Source: Chloroflexota bacterium
Lineage (GTDB): Bacteria; Chloroflexota; Dehalococcoidia; Dehalococcoidales; UBA2162
Assembly (NCBI GenBank): GCA_016193545.1
Contig: JACPSA010000040.1
Coordinates: forward strand, 1 to 7,321
Direction of reading: 5' to 3'
Length of the DNA stretch: 7,321 bases
Shown here: positions 5,987-7,321 of the stretch, piece after piece
Position numbering within the stretch: position 1 is the first letter of the stretch
Layout of the letters: the number at the start of each line of letters is the position of its first letter
Translations under genes and position numbers: made by a program
Notes under the pieces: model-generated
Databases searched by the model: none
What the model was told of the DNA's origin: nothing
Seen by the model: the letters and a program-made list of their open reading frames with translations, nothing else

Positions 5987-6750
5987 TGGCTAGCAAAGGC
6001 TCGATTACCAAACTTCTCACCCAAAATCGGGTATGGCAATCTATCTTTCGCCAAGGCTACCCTAATACTGAAGAAAATCGAGCTAAGGTTATCATTAACA
6101 CCTTATTCTTTCATATCCACCCCGTTAAGGTTAAGAGGCACTCTCTCAAGATAAGCTACACCTGGGGTCTGGGGTTCATCTCTTTCTTCACTTTCGTAGT
6201 TCTGGTAGTTACCGGGGCATGGTTGATGTTCTTCTACGCTCCTTCTGTTGAGCGTGCCTATACCGATATTCAAGCTCTGGAGACCGCGGTTACCTTTGGT
6301 ATGCTGCTGAGAAACATACACCGCTGGGCAGCTCATCTCATGGTGCTGACTGTTTTCCTGCACCTGTGCCGGGTCTTCTTCACTGGCGGCCATAAGCACC
6401 CCAGAGAGTTCAACTGGGTAATCGGAGTCTTGCTCTGGGTAGTGACTCTACTGCTGAGCTATACCGGCTACCTTCTTCCCTGGGACCAGCTTGCCTACTG
6501 GGCAATCACCGTGGGCACCAATATAGTTGGAACTACTCCCCTTATCGGTGAGCAACTCCGACTCTTGTTCCTGGGAGCGAAAGAGGTAGGTCCGGAAGCG
6601 CTGGTCAGATTTTATGCGCTACACATCGCTATCTTCCCTGGAGTGATGACCATTCTTATCGGAGTCCACTTCTGGAGAATCAGGAAGGATGGTGGACTAT
6701 CCAGCCCATTGGAAAGCACCGAGATTCAGCCGGAGAGGGCAGTGGAATGA
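5986..6750 (+). CDS. Cytochrome b6-like dihaem membrane protein (N-terminal cytochrome b domain)
   Basis: This 254-residue integral membrane protein is the haem-bearing half of a split cytochrome b. It should carry electrons across the membrane between quinone sites. All four haem ligands are present: H112 (NIHRW), H126 (LHLCRVF), H213 (ALHIAIFPG) and H228 (VHFWRIRKDG). The 14- and 15-residue spacings match b6 rather than mitochondrial cytochrome b. GYLLPWDQLAYWA (161-173) after the third helix is also b6-like. Membrane helices lie at about 62-84, 112-132, 143-163 and 211-229. The N-terminal tail (about 50 residues) is longer than in plant b6. Thr59 stands where b6 has the cysteine that binds haem c(n). 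Start and previous stop share one base (TAATG), which indicates coupling. Menaquinone as substrate is inference. Confidence 0.94.
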   Translation: MASKGSITKLLTQNRVWQSIFRQGYPNTEENRAKVIINTLFFHIHPVKVKRHSLKISYTWGLGFISFFTFVVLVVTGAWLMFFYAPSVERAYTDIQALETAVTFGMLLRNIHRWAAHLMVLTVFLHLCRVFFTGGHKHPREFNWVIGVLLWVVTLLLSYTGYLLPWDQLAYWAITVGTNIVGTTPLIGEQLRLLFLGAKEVGPEALVRFYALHIAIFPGVMTILIGVHFWRIRKDGGLSSPLESTEIQPERAVE

Positions 6751-7321
6751 GCGAAAAACCCCGAGAGCTATTCCCCAAGGGGTCCGAAAAGACCTACGGC
6801 CTTATGGAGCTGGTAAAAGGTACCAGCCCGATGGTGGAAAAGGGACCGGAAGATACAGTGACATCCTGGCCCCATCTACTGGTACTGGAAGCATTGGCTA
6901 TCCTGGGCACTACGGTTCTTTTGCTGTTTTGGTCCCTCCTCAACGCCCCGCTGAGAGAATTCGCCAACCCGGATGTAACTGAGAATCCGGCCAAGGCAGC
7001 TTGGTACTTCATGAATCTTCAGGAGATGCTCCTTCACATGGACCCGGCACTGGCTGGGGTAATCATCCCCGGACTGATGATAATTGTCTTGATGGTGATT
7101 CCCTATATTGACCGCAGTAAAAAGGACATTGGGATATGGTTCGCATCCAGAAAAGGGCGTGCCATCGCTGTCTGGTCTGCTGTCTATACCACTGCTTGGC
7201 TTATTGGTCTTATCCTGTTCGACGAGTATATTCGAGTCAGGTCACTGGTCAGTGAGCCGGAAATATTGCCGGGATGGATTATCCCCATCGCTGTGATAGC
7301 GGGGCTGTCAGGTCTGCTCTA
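6747..7321 (+). CDS. Cytochrome b subunit IV-like protein (C-terminal cytochrome b domain), right end missing
   Basis: The ATG at 6747 overlaps the preceding TGA (ATGA), with GGAGAGGG seven bases upstream, and the frame stays open to the edge (191 codons). After a polar tail, hydrophobic segments lie at about 43-66, 101-121, 138-159 and 174-191. The family signature is FANPDVTENPAKAAWYF followed by LQEMLLHMDP and a helix ending PYIDRSKKD. This resembles subunit IV of b6f and the C-terminal half of cytochrome b, which hold part of the quinol-oxidation site. The usual PEWY reads AAWY (84-87). The fourth hydrophobic segment is cut by the edge; some relatives (Bacillus QcrC type) continue into a haem c domain, which cannot be judged here. 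It should pair with the b6-like protein to form one cytochrome b unit. Confidence 0.9.
   Translation, partial: MSEKPRELFPKGSEKTYGLMELVKGTSPMVEKGPEDTVTSWPHLLVLEALAILGTTVLLLFWSLLNAPLREFANPDVTENPAKAAWYFMNLQEMLLHMDPALAGVIIPGLMIIVLMVIPYIDRSKKDIGIWFASRKGRAIAVWSAVYTTAWLIGLILFDEYIRVRSLVSEPEILPGWIIPIAVIAGLSGLL

Overview
The window looks like a piece of an anaerobic or facultatively anaerobic bacterial chromosome with middling GC content. It carries six complete or near-complete protein genes and a stub of a seventh. The protein styles point, by recollection only, to Chloroflexota (Dehalococcoidia-like) or a similar deep-branching respirer. They are a NarX/NarL-type sensor pair, a stand-alone cyclic-nucleotide-binding-fold protein with a GWSA-type loop, a GltD-like iron-sulfur flavoprotein and a split b6/subunit-IV cytochrome b. 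The taxonomy is inference and was not tested. I see no rRNA, tRNA, CRISPR array, insertion sequence or prophage gene.

Left part, minus strand: positions 1-25 hold the first codons of a gene that runs off the left edge, recognisable by a strong Shine-Dalgarno. A possible rho-independent terminator lies at 112-159. Upstream of it is a two-gene signalling operon transcribed leftwards: a NarL/FixJ response regulator (1762-2430, GTG start), whose stop overlaps by 4 bases the start of a four-helix membrane PAS histidine kinase (284-1765).

Middle: 2431-2707 is a divergent control region. It carries a good TTGACA promoter box for the regulator operon, a weaker promoter facing right, and two perfect matches to the NarL heptamer TACYYMT. 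One of these sits in a 7-2-7 inverted arrangement. The regulator encoded next door is a natural candidate to bind here.

Right part, plus strand: a receiver-like protein ending in two membrane helices (2708-3346) is followed by a stand-alone cyclic-nucleotide-binding-fold protein without a DNA-binding domain (3359-3838). After a 111-123 base gap comes a tightly coupled redox operon. It encodes a GltD-like FAD/NAD(P) oxidoreductase with N- and C-terminal Fe-S domains (3962-5986), a cytochrome b6-like four-helix dihaem protein (5986-6750, TAATG junction) and a subunit-IV/C-terminal cytochrome b-like protein (6747 to the right edge, ATGA junction).

Working model (inference): the flavoprotein exchanges electrons between NAD(P)H and the b haems of a menaquinone-reactive cytochrome b complex. 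It occupies the place in the operon where a Rieske protein would normally be encoded. The sensor pair, the tethered degenerate receiver and the CNB-fold protein would tune expression or activity of this module to redox or electron-acceptor state. The main oddities are the missing Rieske gene within the window, a roughly 25-residue insertion in the NAD(P)-binding loop of the flavoprotein, an AAWY sequence where PEWY is expected, loss of the b6 haem-c(n) cysteine, and two signal-domain proteins that lack their usual outputs.
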